From CAIZQW01 sp942493055 (lineage in GTDB: Bacteria; Verrucomicrobiota; Kiritimatiellia; RFP12; UBA1067), in assembly GCA_942493055.1 (NCBI GenBank), contig OW818680.1:1426001-1490000 (forward strand): 64,000 nucleotides of DNA, written 5' to 3'. How positions within the stretch are numbered: position 1 is the stretch's first letter; each line of letters starts with the position of its first letter. The position numbers and the translations under genes are program-made. Of this stretch, positions 53,113 to 63,127 are shown in pieces. Under the pieces are notes generated by a model. That model had not been told where the DNA came from. It saw nothing but the letters and a program-made list of their open reading frames with translations, and made no database searches.

Positions 53113-54747
53113 ATGAAATATTCCTTATTCATGCCAGCTTTCTTCTGCCTCTGCCTCACGCTTCGGGCGGAACAGGTCTGGGTGGGAACGATTGAAACCG
53201 ACAGTCTTCAGTCGCTCCAACTCAGCATCAGCGCCTTCACCCAGACTGCGGCATTGCCAGGCAGCGCGGAAGAGCAAACAGCCCTGCTGCAAAATTTCTT
53301 CGCATTGCCCTCCCTTGAGTGCATCAATGAAAACGAGCCCCTGCGCATTTTCTGGGTTGCGGACAGTACCCGTCCTTTGGGCGCGGATGGCAACCCTGCG
53401 CCTGTTTCAGTCCTGCCGCTTAAACGCGATTTTAAGGCGTTGGATCTCTATCTTTTTAATGCCTATAAGTCGAAACGAAACTTGCAAGGGATCACAACCT
53501 ACTCGGTCCCCGTCTCGACAAACAGCCCGGAATGCGTGGTCATTCAGGAAGCCAGCCGGACCCTCACGATTGCGCCTTCCCGCGCGTTATTAAACTGGTT
53601 GCAGTCGCAACAATCCTCACTCGCCTCCTATCTGCCCAGGAAAACAGGCGAAACACTGCGTCTCAACCTGAATCCGCGCATCCTTGCCGAACTCATTCCG
53701 ATCAAGACGATCAACAGCACGTATTCAATGATTGCCAATTCGTGCGATTACACCTCCCTTTGCTTCAATCCCGAAGGGCGCGGCTGCACAGTCACCTTAC
53801 GCATCCAGCCCAAAGCCGCGTCAACGCTGGCTGCGCTTCTCAACGATATGCCACCCCCGCAACCGGAACTCTGGAATGCCATCCCCGACAATGCGCTTTT
53901 TTCAACGCTCTACACGGAGCCAGGAAAGACAAACTGGGGCACCTACCTCAATCACTCGGCAACAAACGAACTGGCCACGATCTTTGCGGACCTCCAGCCC
54001 TTCTTGGGCAGGGAGCGCCTCATCTATCTCGTACCGACCCGGAACCGGGAAGGCATGAGCTTCGTGCAAATCGCGCCCGTCACGAACGAAGGCGCTGCGC
54101 GTGAGGCCATCAAGAAGCTTAGCACCCGCGAAAACAAAACAGGCTTCAGGCTCAAATACGAACGGTGCCGGAAAACGCCTGAGCAGACCTTTGAACGTTA
54201 CTCCCTGACCTACAGCCCTGCCGTGCAAGCAACCACGAACGCGCCAGCAGAAACATCGACCATCTCCGTCTCGACCGTGATGCCCCTCTTCTTGCGCAAT
54301 TCAATTCTCGAAGTCACCATCAAAAACGGCCATCTCTTCGCAGTCGCCAGCAGTGCAAGCGCGATTGAAAGTGAATGTCCGGACTACCCCTTCCCGACGC
54401 AACGCCTGACCCTCAAGCAGCGCCTCACGACCTTCAGCCAATCCGCCAATATTATTGCAGCAGGCGATATCTGCCCCCTCGCATTTCTGAGGCAACTGAT
54501 CGCCATGCTGGCGTCCACTGACACCCATTCAAAACGCCTCTTCGCTTCCGTGACAGACGGCTTTCAGGGCTGGCTGACACGCGATGCTGACAACACAACG
54601 GCCCTCTCCATCCGCTTCGCCGCCAACGAAATAGCCGCCTTGCAAAAAGCGTTCCGAGAAGACCGCGAAGCGCTCCAAGACATCTTCTTTACGTTGTTTA
54701 CAAACCAAATGAAACCGGTCAATGAAGCCCCCAACCAGAAACCATGA
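53113..54747 (+). CDS. hypothetical secreted protein upstream of ABC-F gene
   Basis: This 544-residue protein has a signal peptide (about 1-18, ending LTLRAEQ). No known domain is recognised. Segments such as FVQIAPVTNEGAAREAIKKL and ELWNAIPDNALFSTLYTEP recall large PVC secreted proteins of unknown role. Its last four bases overlap the start of the ABC-F gene (54744-54747), which couples an exported protein to a ribosome-associated ATPase. The coupling may simply reflect tight packing. Confidence 0.75.
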   Translation: MKYSLFMPAFFCLCLTLRAEQVWVGTIETDSLQSLQLSISAFTQTAALPGSAEEQTALLQNFFALPSLECINENEPLRIFWVADSTRPLGADGNPAPVSVLPLKRDFKALDLYLFNAYKSKRNLQGITTYSVPVSTNSPECVVIQEASRTLTIAPSRALLNWLQSQQSSLASYLPRKTGETLRLNLNPRILAELIPIKTINSTYSMIANSCDYTSLCFNPEGRGCTVTLRIQPKAASTLAALLNDMPPPQPELWNAIPDNALFSTLYTEPGKTNWGTYLNHSATNELATIFADLQPFLGRERLIYLVPTRNREGMSFVQIAPVTNEGAAREAIKKLSTRENKTGFRLKYERCRKTPEQTFERYSLTYSPAVQATTNAPAETSTISVSTVMPLFLRNSILEVTIKNGHLFAVASSASAIESECPDYPFPTQRLTLKQRLTTFSQSANIIAAGDICPLAFLRQLIAMLASTDTHSKRLFASVTDGFQGWLTRDADNTTALSIRFAANEIAALQKAFREDREALQDIFFTLFTNQMKPVNEAPNQKP

Positions 54748-56726
54748 TTGAATTTAGAAATATCGGTGTCCGCTATGGCACACAAGAAGTCATCCAAAAC
54801 GTCAATTTTCGCATCAATAAAACCGAGCGTGTTGGCATCATCGGCCCGAATGGTTCCGGAAAATCGACCCTGTTCCGGTTAATCCTTGGCGAGGCAGACC
54901 CGGACACCGGAAATGTCTATATTGAGGAATCCCCCCGCATCGGCCACATCCGCCAACATCTCGAAGCAGACACCGACGACGAGACCCTTCTGGAGTATGC
55001 GCTCCGCGGCATCCCGGGCCTGGGCGAAATGGAGCACGAGATCCATGCGCTTGAGCATGAACTCTCCTCGACAAAAATTGACGCAGACCGCCAGCGACTG
55101 CTCAAGCGGATCGGCGATGTCCAGACCGAGTTCGAACACCTCGGCGGCTATGAAATCGAAGCCCGCGTTAAAATCTCCCTGGGCGGACTCGGCTTCCCGG
55201 TCGAGGCCTTTGACAAGCCCTTTAAAAGCTTCAGCGGTGGCTGGCAGATGCGCGCGGAACTCTCCCGCGTCCTGGCCTCGCATCCGGATCTGCTCCTGCT
55301 CGACGAGCCGTCAAACTATCTTGACCTCCCTGCGGTTGAATGGTTGCAGCGCTTCCTGAAGGGCTATGAAGGCACGCTCATGCTCATCTCGCATGACCGC
55401 TATTTGCTGCGCACCCTGACCTCCATCACCGTCGAAGTCGATGCCAACACCGCCACCCGTTACAGCGGCGACCTTGACTTCTATCTGCGTGAACGCGAGA
55501 TACGCTGGAACAATCTCCTCGCAGCCAAGGAGAATCAGGATCGCCGCCGTGACCAACTGCAACGCTTTGTGGATCAGTTCAAGGCGACCGCCTCCAAGGC
55601 CTCACAGGCGGCCAGCCGCATGAAGATGATCGAGAAGCTTGACGAGGAGGCTGTTGTCATGCCGAAGCGCAGCCTCGCTGCCGGCTATCTGCGCCTTGCT
55701 CCGGCTCCGCACTCCGGCGCCGAGGTCGTGCGACTCACCTCTGTTGATTTCTCGTATGACGGCACGAACATGATCCTGAAGAATGTCGATATCGCCATCG
55801 CGCGCGGCGAGAAGATCGCCATTGTCGGCTTCAACGGCATGGGCAAGACGACCCTCCTGCGGATCATGGCAGGTACCCGCATTCCTACCGCGGGCACCTG
55901 CACCCTCGGACACAAAGTCCAGCTCGGCTACCTCTCCCAGGAGTTCTCCGAGACGATCGCGACGGACGTCTCAGTCTTTGAGTGCGCCAAACGGGCCAAA
56001 CCGGGGGCGACTGAAAAAGAGCTGCGCTCGAACCTCGGCTCCTTCGGCTTTTCAGCCGATGATATTTATAAGCCCGCAGGCGTCCTGAGCGGCGGCGAAA
56101 AGATCCGCCTCGCCTTCCTGCGCCTCTTCCTCGATCCGCCCAACTTCATGCTCTTGGACGAACCGACCACGCATCTTGACCTGGAAGGCCGCACCACGCT
56201 GGAGGCCTGCATCCGCAAATACGACGGCACCGTCTGCCTCGTCAGCCATGACATCGAATTTGTACGCAATACGGTCTCCTCCATCATTGAAGTTTCGCCG
56301 TCCGGCGTGCGCCGCTTCCCCGGCGGCTACGACTACTACCGCGAAAAGAGCGCCCAGCTTGACGTCGGCAAGCCCGAGTCGAAAGCCACAGTCACACCCA
56401 GGTTTGACACGGACAACGCGCCCCTCTCCAACAAGGATCAACGCCGGGCCCGCGCCCAGGAGCGTACCAAGTGGCTGCCGAAGATCAAGGTGCTGCGCGA
56501 GAAGGTCACCAAGGCTGAAGCCCGAATTGCCGAACTCGAAGCCGAACTGGAAAAACTCTCCGGCATCCTCTTCAATCCCACGCCGGAGACCAACTTCGGC
56601 GAGACCAACCGCAAACTCAGGTTTGTGCAAGACCAGCTCGCCCATAACACCGAAGCGTGGGAACGCGATGCCACTGAACTCAACACCCTCCTCCAGGAAC
56701 AAAAGGCCGCGGAGGACAACGCGTAA
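54744..56726 (+). CDS. ABC-F family ATPase (Uup/YheS-like)
   Basis: This 660-residue cytoplasmic ABC-F protein has two nucleotide-binding domains and no membrane part. Domain 1 has Walker A GPNGSGKST (K40), signature SFSGGWQMR and Walker B LLLDEPSNYLDL (~186). The linker contains the arm expected of ribosome-associated members. Domain 2 has GFNGMGKTT (~366), LSGGEKIRLA and LLDEPTTHLDL. A C-terminal coiled coil (AEARIAELEAELEKL) is Uup-like. Members act on the ribosome or, for Uup, also affect transposon excision. Subfamily assignment is tentative. Confidence 0.94.
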   Translation: MIEFRNIGVRYGTQEVIQNVNFRINKTERVGIIGPNGSGKSTLFRLILGEADPDTGNVYIEESPRIGHIRQHLEADTDDETLLEYALRGIPGLGEMEHEIHALEHELSSTKIDADRQRLLKRIGDVQTEFEHLGGYEIEARVKISLGGLGFPVEAFDKPFKSFSGGWQMRAELSRVLASHPDLLLLDEPSNYLDLPAVEWLQRFLKGYEGTLMLISHDRYLLRTLTSITVEVDANTATRYSGDLDFYLREREIRWNNLLAAKENQDRRRDQLQRFVDQFKATASKASQAASRMKMIEKLDEEAVVMPKRSLAAGYLRLAPAPHSGAEVVRLTSVDFSYDGTNMILKNVDIAIARGEKIAIVGFNGMGKTTLLRIMAGTRIPTAGTCTLGHKVQLGYLSQEFSETIATDVSVFECAKRAKPGATEKELRSNLGSFGFSADDIYKPAGVLSGGEKIRLAFLRLFLDPPNFMLLDEPTTHLDLEGRTTLEACIRKYDGTVCLVSHDIEFVRNTVSSIIEVSPSGVRRFPGGYDYYREKSAQLDVGKPESKATVTPRFDTDNAPLSNKDQRRARAQERTKWLPKIKVLREKVTKAEARIAELEAELEKLSGILFNPTPETNFGETNRKLRFVQDQLAHNTEAWERDATELNTLLQEQKAAEDNA

Positions 56727-56750
56727 ACGCCACAAAAGAGGTTTGCAACC

Positions 56751-57899
56751 ATGAAAAAAAACATCACTGTTTTGGCAGCCTTATTGCTGCTTGCCAAGCT
56801 GGCAAGCGCAGAGCCGGCCACGTTACGCAAGGGTTACGCGCAAACCCCTGAGCAGGCAAAGAGTGAACTGGACTCCTTCAAAAAGAGCTATGCTGACTTG
56901 CGTGGCTGGGAAGAACGCAAAAAGAAAATCCGTGAAGGAATTCTGGAGGGGGCAAAGCTGACAAAGCTTCCAGAGAAAACGCCTCTCCGACCGAGGTACT
57001 TCAACAAACGCACATACAAGGGGTATACAGCAGAGAATGTCGCGTTTGAAAGTTCACCAGGCTTCTACGTTACCGGCACCCTGTATCGTCCCACAGATGA
57101 CGTAAAAGGGCCGTACGCCGGGATTCTTTGCCCGCACGGGCATGGCGGAAGGTTTGATGCTAACCCGCAGACACGATGCGGTGTGCTGGCACGCATGGGC
57201 GCAGTCGTTTTCCTCTATGACATGGTTGGGTATGGCGACTGGAAGGAGGCGGGCTGGTCACACCGTGAGACACCGGAAGTGCTGAGGCTTCAGACATGGA
57301 ACAGTATACGGGCACTGGACTTCATGATCTCCTTGCCGGATGTCGACCCTAAAAGGATTGGCATGACCGGCTGTTCAGGGGGCGGCACGCAGACGTTCCT
57401 TCTAACGGCTATTGATGATCGCATCGCAGTCGCGGTGCCGGTCTGCCAGGTATCGGCACATTTCTTCGGCGGATGTCTCTGCGAGAGTGGTATGCCGATC
57501 CACTGGGGACCGCACCACAAGACCAACAATGCCGAGATTTCCGCGCTTGCAGCACCACGCCCACTGCTTCTCATTTCAAACGGCAACGACTGGACCCAGT
57601 TCACGCCCGAAACAGAGTTTCCCTACGTCAAGCATGTGTACACCCTGTATGGCGCCGAAGAGAGGGTCGGGAACTCCCATTTCCCGACGGAGCAACATGA
57701 CTATGGTCTTTCCAAGCGCATGGCGGCCTACCCGTTTCTTGCTAAGCACCTTAAACTGGATATCACGCGCGTGCAGGGCAATGACGGGAAAGTGGATGAG
57801 TCCTTCGTGACCCTAGAAGATTATAAAACCATGCTGATGTTCGGTCCGGGCAATCCGCGGCCCACGGACGCAGTGAAACCCAATACGCCATTGCCGTAA
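56751..57899 (+). CDS. exported alpha/beta-hydrolase, acetyl-xylan-esterase-like
   Basis: This 382-residue exported hydrolase has a signal peptide ending near ASAEP. The catalytic Ser is S209 in TGCSGGGTQ, the His is H316 in EQHDYG and the likely acid is Asp in SNGNDWTQF. The LCPHGHGG segment forms the oxyanion region. Relatives act on acetylated or methylated plant polysaccharide side groups. The neighbouring GH43 and GH5 genes on the same strand support an esterase assisting glycan breakdown. The exact ester is not determined. Confidence 0.85.
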   Translation: MKKNITVLAALLLLAKLASAEPATLRKGYAQTPEQAKSELDSFKKSYADLRGWEERKKKIREGILEGAKLTKLPEKTPLRPRYFNKRTYKGYTAENVAFESSPGFYVTGTLYRPTDDVKGPYAGILCPHGHGGRFDANPQTRCGVLARMGAVVFLYDMVGYGDWKEAGWSHRETPEVLRLQTWNSIRALDFMISLPDVDPKRIGMTGCSGGGTQTFLLTAIDDRIAVAVPVCQVSAHFFGGCLCESGMPIHWGPHHKTNNAEISALAAPRPLLLISNGNDWTQFTPETEFPYVKHVYTLYGAEERVGNSHFPTEQHDYGLSKRMAAYPFLAKHLKLDITRVQGNDGKVDESFVTLEDYKTMLMFGPGNPRPTDAVKPNTPLP

Positions 57900-57918
57900 T
57901 TTATCATAAAGGAGAATG

Positions 57919-58953
57919 ATGAAAACCTTAACCGCATTGCAAACCATCCTTTCAGTAATACCTTTTCTATTGGCCCGTCCTTGCCTTGGCGCCGACCTTT
58001 CAGCCTTTGAGCCCGGCAAGGTATGGCCCGACAACACGGGGGTACATATCAATGCCCACGGCGGTGGAATCCTGTTTCATGAAGGCACCTATTACTGGTT
58101 CGGGGAACATAAGATCGAGGGGGATGCCGGGAACACCGCACAGGTGGGCGTTCATGTCTACGAATCGAAAGACCTGTATAACTGGAGGGACGAAGGCATA
58201 GCACTGAAGGTCTCGGAGAATCCTGAAAGTGACATCACCAAGGGATCCATCATTGAGCGTCCTAAAGTGATTTACAATGCAAAAACCAAAAAATTTGTCA
58301 TGTGGTTCCATCTGGAGCTGAAGGGCAAAAAGTACAGTGCAGCGCGCAGCGGAGTGGCGGTTGCGGAGAAGGTGACAGGCCCCTACACGTTTCTGAACAG
58401 CTTCAGGCCGGACAAATCGATGGCAAGGGATCAAACCCTGTTTGTGGACGACGACAGCAAGGCCTACCAGCTCTATGCGTCAGAGGACAACAAGACGCTG
58501 CATATCAGCCTGCTGTCGGACGATTACCTTCAGCCCAGCGGAAAATTTGTCAGGGTCTTTGAGAACCGGCTGATGGAAGCTCCGGCGATCTGCAAGCGAA
58601 AGGGGAAATATTATTTCATCGGCTCGGGGTGCACGGGCTGGGCCCCGAATGCCGCGCGCTCAGCAGTCGCAGATTCCATCTTCGGCCCCTGGACGGAACT
58701 CGATAACCCCTGCGTGGGCATCAACCCCAGCAACAAATTGGGACCCGAAAAAACCTTTGGCGGTCAAAGCACCTACATTCTCCCTGTGCAGGGAAAAGCA
58801 GACGCGTTCATTGCCCTGTTTGATCTCTGGCGTCCCAAAAATGCCATTGATGGACGTTATATTTGGTTGCCCATCCAATTCACGGACACAGGGTTTAAAG
58901 TCGAGTGGATGGACAAATGGGATCTCTCGTTCTTCGACCGCAAAACAAAATAG
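57919..58953 (+). CDS. GH43-family glycoside hydrolase
   Basis: This 344-residue exported protein should form a five-bladed beta propeller. It starts with a signal peptide (to about ADLSAF). Candidate catalytic residues are the Asp of DNTGVHINAHGGG, the Asp in RDQTLFVDDD and the Glu of LMEAPAICKRKGKYY. The family includes arabinofuranosidases, xylosidases and exo-1,3-galactanases, and the order of motifs resembles the galactanase-like branch most. GGAG abuts the first ATG (57916), so the second ATG at 57919 is chosen. It lies between the esterase and GH5 genes. Confidence 0.88.
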   Translation: MKTLTALQTILSVIPFLLARPCLGADLSAFEPGKVWPDNTGVHINAHGGGILFHEGTYYWFGEHKIEGDAGNTAQVGVHVYESKDLYNWRDEGIALKVSENPESDITKGSIIERPKVIYNAKTKKFVMWFHLELKGKKYSAARSGVAVAEKVTGPYTFLNSFRPDKSMARDQTLFVDDDSKAYQLYASEDNKTLHISLLSDDYLQPSGKFVRVFENRLMEAPAICKRKGKYYFIGSGCTGWAPNAARSAVADSIFGPWTELDNPCVGINPSNKLGPEKTFGGQSTYILPVQGKADAFIALFDLWRPKNAIDGRYIWLPIQFTDTGFKVEWMDKWDLSFFDRKTK

Positions 58954-58971
58954 CCTTGGGTGTCTCTTCAC

Positions 58972-60567
58972 ATGAAGTCCTTTAAATATGCGTTCCTTGC
59001 CCCGTTCTTGCTGCTGTCGACCGTCGTCTTCGCAAATGAGAGCACCGCCCCGTTGACCCTGGAGCGCGGCGCGATCGTCATGAAACTCAATTTCGACTCA
59101 GACGCGGAGCGTGGCGCGTGGACAAAGCCGCAGGGCGTCCAATGGGAGCAGACAGGGACAGGTGGCCCCTGGCATCTGGCTGCCGAGATCCCCAAGGGCA
59201 AGCCCGGCGATCGGATGGCCTCCCGCACAATCGACCTTACGCCGTGGCGAGGCCTGGCACTCCACTTCCAGTGCCAGGCCAAGGCCGAGTCCGTCACCCA
59301 GCCAGCCGAGCCCTACAACGGCGTCAAGTTCATGCTCCACTTCAAGGCACCGAGCGGCGAGCGCTGGACAAATCAGAACAATATCTTTGGCACCTTTGAC
59401 TGGAAATCGTTGGACTTCACCTTGGCGATCCCCGAGGATGCTGGCAGGGCAGAACTCTGCCTCGGACTGCAGGACGCCTCAGGCAAGGCCTTCTTCAAGG
59501 AGATCCTTGTGACCGTGTCGCGCCCTCGTCCACCCAAGCGACCCGCACCCGACCCCAAAGCCCCGCCAGCCTACAAGGGACACGATCTGCAGCGTCTACG
59601 CGGTGTCATGTCGCCCAATGCGTTCCGGGAGGAGGATCTCCGCGTCCTGGGCAACGCGTGGAACGCCAACCTGATCCGCTGGCAGCTCACACGCGCGTGG
59701 GGCAAGGCCAACACAGACCGGGACCTTGTGGAGTATGATCAATGGATCGACCGCCGCCTGGATGAACTCCAATTGACCCTAGCCGCCTGCCAGAAATACG
59801 GCATCAAGGTTGTCATCGACCTCCACTCGCCCCCTGGCGGACGGGATGAAGAATCCGACATGACCATGTTTTACGACAAGAAGTATCAGGACCACTTCGT
59901 CAAGACCTGGGAGAAGATCGCGCGTCGGTTCAAGGACAGCCCGGCACTCTGGGCCTACGATCTCGTCAACGAGCCGGTTTGCAAGAAGCCGACCGCCCCG
60001 GAGATGGACAGCCTGGCCACACAGGTCCGCGCCGCACGGGCGATACGGGCCATTGACGCAAAGACCGCCATCGTCATCGAGTCTGAGAACTGGGACTCAC
60101 CCGACGCCTTCGCCTGGCTCACGCCTGTGGATGTCCCGAATGTGATTTATCAGGTGCACATGTACGTGCCCCACGAGTATACCCACCAGGGTGTCCACCG
60201 TCCGGCGACACTGATCACCTACCCTGGAACAATTGGTGCAAAGGCGTACGACAAAGAGGCGCTCCGTCAGGTCCTCGCCCCGGTGCGCGAATTCCAACGG
60301 GCGTACAATGTCCACATCTACGCCGGCGAGTTCAGCGCCATCCGCTGGGCGCCCGGCGCAGCGCGCTACCTGGCCGACTGCATCGACCTCTTTGAAGAGT
60401 ACGGCTGGGACTGGTCCTACCACGCCTACCGCGAATGGCCAGGCTGGAGCGTCGAACACGAGAACCAGCCAGCCAGTCCGGACATCCATAAGCCAGCCGC
60501 GACAGATACCGACCGCAAAGAGGTCCTGCTCCGCTGGTTTAAAAAGAACCAGAAGCCAAAGAACTAA
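58972..60567 (+). CDS. GH5-family glycoside hydrolase with N-terminal beta-sandwich
   Basis: This 531-residue exported enzyme has a signal peptide (~1-22) and a beta-sandwich carbohydrate-binding-like domain (~25-185). A GH5 (beta/alpha)8 barrel follows. The acid/base is E334 in DLVNEPVC and the nucleophile is E453 in IYAGEFSAIRW. VVIDLHSPPGG and VIYQVHMYVPHEYTHQ are typical barrel strands. GH5 members cut beta-1,4-glucans, mannans and others, and the substrate is not fixed. I chose the ATG at 58972, directly before the signal peptide; a start four codons earlier is possible. It lies 18 bases after the GH43 stop. Confidence 0.92.
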   Translation: MKSFKYAFLAPFLLLSTVVFANESTAPLTLERGAIVMKLNFDSDAERGAWTKPQGVQWEQTGTGGPWHLAAEIPKGKPGDRMASRTIDLTPWRGLALHFQCQAKAESVTQPAEPYNGVKFMLHFKAPSGERWTNQNNIFGTFDWKSLDFTLAIPEDAGRAELCLGLQDASGKAFFKEILVTVSRPRPPKRPAPDPKAPPAYKGHDLQRLRGVMSPNAFREEDLRVLGNAWNANLIRWQLTRAWGKANTDRDLVEYDQWIDRRLDELQLTLAACQKYGIKVVIDLHSPPGGRDEESDMTMFYDKKYQDHFVKTWEKIARRFKDSPALWAYDLVNEPVCKKPTAPEMDSLATQVRAARAIRAIDAKTAIVIESENWDSPDAFAWLTPVDVPNVIYQVHMYVPHEYTHQGVHRPATLITYPGTIGAKAYDKEALRQVLAPVREFQRAYNVHIYAGEFSAIRWAPGAARYLADCIDLFEEYGWDWSYHAYREWPGWSVEHENQPASPDIHKPAATDTDRKEVLLRWFKKNQKPKN

Positions 60568-60614
60568 AGGCGGGCTTGCGATCATAATTGGAGTTGCTGA
60601 TTTGCTGATTCGCT

Positions 60615-60643
60615 TTGCGCTTGGGGGCCGTCTTTGATATATT
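60615..60643 (+). promoter_or_regulatory. putative promoter of argG
   Basis: TTGCGC (60615-60620) and TATATT (60638-60643) are separated by 17 bases, fitting a housekeeping-type promoter about 35 bases before the argG start. An AGGAG ribosome-binding site sits at 60664-60668. Confidence 0.45.
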
Positions 60644-60676
60644 ATATGCTTTCAATTTCACACAGGAGAATATGTT

Positions 60677-61915
60677 ATGGCAATGACAGTAACAGATTTA
60701 AAGGGTTTGACCGTCGGGGCATGTGTCTCGGGCGGGTTGGACAGCCGGACCATCTCAAAGGTCATGATTGAAGCTGGCGTGAAGGTCATCGGCTTCTCAG
60801 CCGACCTCGGACAGCCGGACGAGAAGAACATCAATGATATCAAGAAGCGCATGGCCCCCTGCGGCGTTAAAACCATCATTGTCGACCTGAAGAAGGAGAT
60901 GGCCGAAGCGTGCTTCGAAGTCATTGAGGCTCAGGCCATGTATGACGGCGGCTACTGGAACTCCACCGGCATCGCGCGTGCCGTCACCGTGCGCGGCTTG
61001 CTCCCGGAGATGCAGAAGCACGGCTGCACCGTGCTCGTACACGGCGCAACGGGCCGTGGCAATGACCAGATGCGCTTCGAGCGCTATACGAACGTCCTGG
61101 CGCCCACGATGAAGGTCTACTCGCCCTGGCGCGACGCAGCCCTGCTGAAGCTCTTCCCCGGACGCACCCAGATGGTTGATTTCCTTGCCAAGTACAACAT
61201 CGAGGCCTTTGTCGGTACGAAGAAAAAATACTCCACCGACGCCAACCTCGCAGGTTTGTCACACGAGGCTGAAGATCTCGAAAGCCTCGAGACCTCCATG
61301 CTCATCGTCGCGCCAACCATGGGCGTATGGCCCAAGGAAGCCCCTGACAAGATCGAGAAATTCAGAGTCTGTTTCAAGAAGGGCCGCGCCGTGAAGATCA
61401 ATGGCAAGGACGTCACCCCTATTCAAGCCATGCAACTCGTCAACAAGATTGCCGGCCGCAATGGCATCGGCATGAAGCACGCGCTCGAAAACCGCATCAT
61501 CGGCACCAAGAGCCGCGGCGTCTACGAAGCCCCGGGCATGGAACTGCTCGGCACCTGCTTGCGTTACGTCTACCAGACCACGATGGACCGCCGCGCGGGC
61601 TTGCTCTTCGGACAGCTTTCGAAACTCGTCGCTGACCAGATCTATGACGGCCGCTATTATGATCCGGTCACCCAGGCCGCACGCGCAGCGATCGCGACCT
61701 TCTCGAAGCATGCGACGGCGACGGTCGAAGTCGGCCTCTACAAGGGCAACATCTTCTTCAATGCGCTGACCGACTGCAAAGCCTCGATCTACAATGAAGC
61801 CGACTCCTCCATGGAGGCCAGCAACGGACTCAACCCTGTCAGCTCGCAGGGCTTTGCTGAGATCCAGAGCGTTGAAGCCTTCATGCTGGCTAAAGCAGGG
61901 CAGATCCGCGCATAA
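60677..61915 (+). CDS. argG: argininosuccinate synthase
   Basis: This 412-residue cytoplasmic enzyme joins citrulline and aspartate with ATP to make argininosuccinate, the penultimate step of arginine synthesis. The ATP-binding loop reads ACVSGGLDSRT; the usual motif is AYSGGLDTS, so it is shifted but recognisable. GATGRGNDQMRFE and the C-terminal GLYKGN segment match the family. Several positions differ from classic ArgG, so it may belong to a divergent clade. No other arg gene is in the window. tatD follows 15 bases downstream. Confidence 0.9.
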   Translation: MAMTVTDLKGLTVGACVSGGLDSRTISKVMIEAGVKVIGFSADLGQPDEKNINDIKKRMAPCGVKTIIVDLKKEMAEACFEVIEAQAMYDGGYWNSTGIARAVTVRGLLPEMQKHGCTVLVHGATGRGNDQMRFERYTNVLAPTMKVYSPWRDAALLKLFPGRTQMVDFLAKYNIEAFVGTKKKYSTDANLAGLSHEAEDLESLETSMLIVAPTMGVWPKEAPDKIEKFRVCFKKGRAVKINGKDVTPIQAMQLVNKIAGRNGIGMKHALENRIIGTKSRGVYEAPGMELLGTCLRYVYQTTMDRRAGLLFGQLSKLVADQIYDGRYYDPVTQAARAAIATFSKHATATVEVGLYKGNIFFNALTDCKASIYNEADSSMEASNGLNPVSSQGFAEIQSVEAFMLAKAGQIRA

Positions 61916-61930
61916 AAAAGGAAGCTCACG

Positions 61931-62719
61931 ATGTTCGATGCGCATGCCCATCTTCAGGATTTGAGGTTGCGACAGGCGCACGACGCATGGGTTGACGCAG
62001 CAGCACGCGCACAGATTACAGGCGTATGCTCCTGCGGCACCAGTCCTGAAGACTGGCAGGAGACGGCAGCGGTTGCAGAGCAACCGTTGCCGTTTATCAT
62101 TGTGCCGGGGTTTGGCGTGCACCCCTGGTATGTGCAGTCGCTGCCTGCTGACTGGCATGAACTTCTCGAACACTTTTTGGATCACCATCCAACCGCAATC
62201 ATCGGCGAGATCGGCTTGGATGGCATTCGCGACCAGATCCCCATGGAGGAGCAGGAGGCTGTCCTGCGTTGGCAACTTGAACTTGCCGCACGCCTGCATC
62301 GTCCTGTCGTGCTCCACGGCGCACGCGCCTGGGGCAAGCTGGTGGAGGTTTTAAAGCAGTATGCGCATGATATTCCCGGCTTTGTCGCGCACAGCTTCGG
62401 GGGCTCAGCAGAGATTCTAAAAGAGCTTATCAAAATGGGCGGTTACTTTTCTTTTTCAGGAACCGTCTGCAACCTGAACGCAACAAAGGTAAGGCTCGCG
62501 GCAAAGGAGACACCTGCAAGCCATCTTTTAGTTGAGACAGATGCACCCGACCTCTTCCCCCTCGGCGGCACGTCGATTGGAAACGACGACTCGAACAAGC
62601 CTGTCAATCACCCCGCCAATCTCCCCGTCATCTTGCAGACCGTCGCCACATTACGCGGCATCCCACCCGAGGAACTCTCGGACATCACCGGCGCCAACGC
62701 CAGGCGTCTGTTTCTTTGA
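61931..62719 (+). CDS. tatD: TatD-family metal-dependent hydrolase/DNase
   Basis: This 262-residue amidohydrolase-fold enzyme has the metal motif DAHAH (H5, H7), the bridging Glu in GEIGLDG, the histidines of VLHGARAW and VAHSFGG, and the final Asp of ETDAPDLFP. TatD proteins are 3'-5' DNases linked to DNA repair and quality control. Length and motif order are normal. It follows argG by 15 bases, probably as a co-transcribed partner without a functional link. Confidence 0.92.
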   Translation: MFDAHAHLQDLRLRQAHDAWVDAAARAQITGVCSCGTSPEDWQETAAVAEQPLPFIIVPGFGVHPWYVQSLPADWHELLEHFLDHHPTAIIGEIGLDGIRDQIPMEEQEAVLRWQLELAARLHRPVVLHGARAWGKLVEVLKQYAHDIPGFVAHSFGGSAEILKELIKMGGYFSFSGTVCNLNATKVRLAAKETPASHLLVETDAPDLFPLGGTSIGNDDSNKPVNHPANLPVILQTVATLRGIPPEELSDITGANARRLFL

Positions 62720-62772
62720 GACGCCATTTCAGCTTGCTTTGTACATCGAAAAGCGCAAAAATTTACACATCT

Positions 62773-62788
62773 CTGGCAAGGTTGCCAG
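62773..62788. other. short perfect dyad upstream of a lipoprotein gene
   Basis: CTGGCAA and TTGCCAG are separated by two bases, 35 bases before the lipoprotein start. The shape is that of an operator half-site pair, but a chance hairpin cannot be excluded. Confidence 0.3.
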
Positions 62789-62822
62789 TAAAAGCACATT
62801 AAAAGTTGGAATGGGTGAGATT

Positions 62823-63101
62823 ATGAAGAGAGTAATGACTGGACTGGGGTTGATGGCTACGCTTCTCGCAGGGAATGGGTGCTCAACCGTTCAGTGTCGA
62901 GTTCTACAGTCACGACCACATTTAAAAGGCTGTTATCCAGCCGTTCGCAACGACGTAAACATGTGCGGATATGTATGGAGTGAACGAGGCAGTGGTGTCG
63001 TCATGGCAACGCTTTGTTGCGTTGGTTACGGCATAGACGTTCCCATCTCCTGCGTCACTGACACCCTTTGCCTTCCGTATGACCTCTGGCTATGTCAATA
63101 A
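62823..63101 (+). CDS. YceK/YidQ-like small lipoprotein
   Basis: This 92-residue protein starts at the ATG at 62823; longer in-frame upstream codons overlap tatD and are unlikely. The lipobox is LLAGNGCS, so the mature protein begins at the cysteine at residue 20. The mature part follows the YceK/YidQ pattern: YPAVRNDV, then GIDVPISCVTDTLCLPYDLW. Several additional cysteines are present. Members are outer-membrane-associated lipoproteins of unknown role. A second, incomplete lipoprotein gene at the window end lies beyond the repeat block. Confidence 0.82.
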   Translation: MKRVMTGLGLMATLLAGNGCSTVQCRVLQSRPHLKGCYPAVRNDVNMCGYVWSERGSGVVMATLCCVGYGIDVPISCVTDTLCLPYDLWLCQ

Positions 63102-63127
63102 ACGAGATGGCAGACAGACTCAGACCA

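Noticed and set aside
61259..62317. 352-codon open frame on the minus strand across argG and tatD
   Set aside because: Both sense genes are intact with family motifs, and the antisense product resembles nothing.
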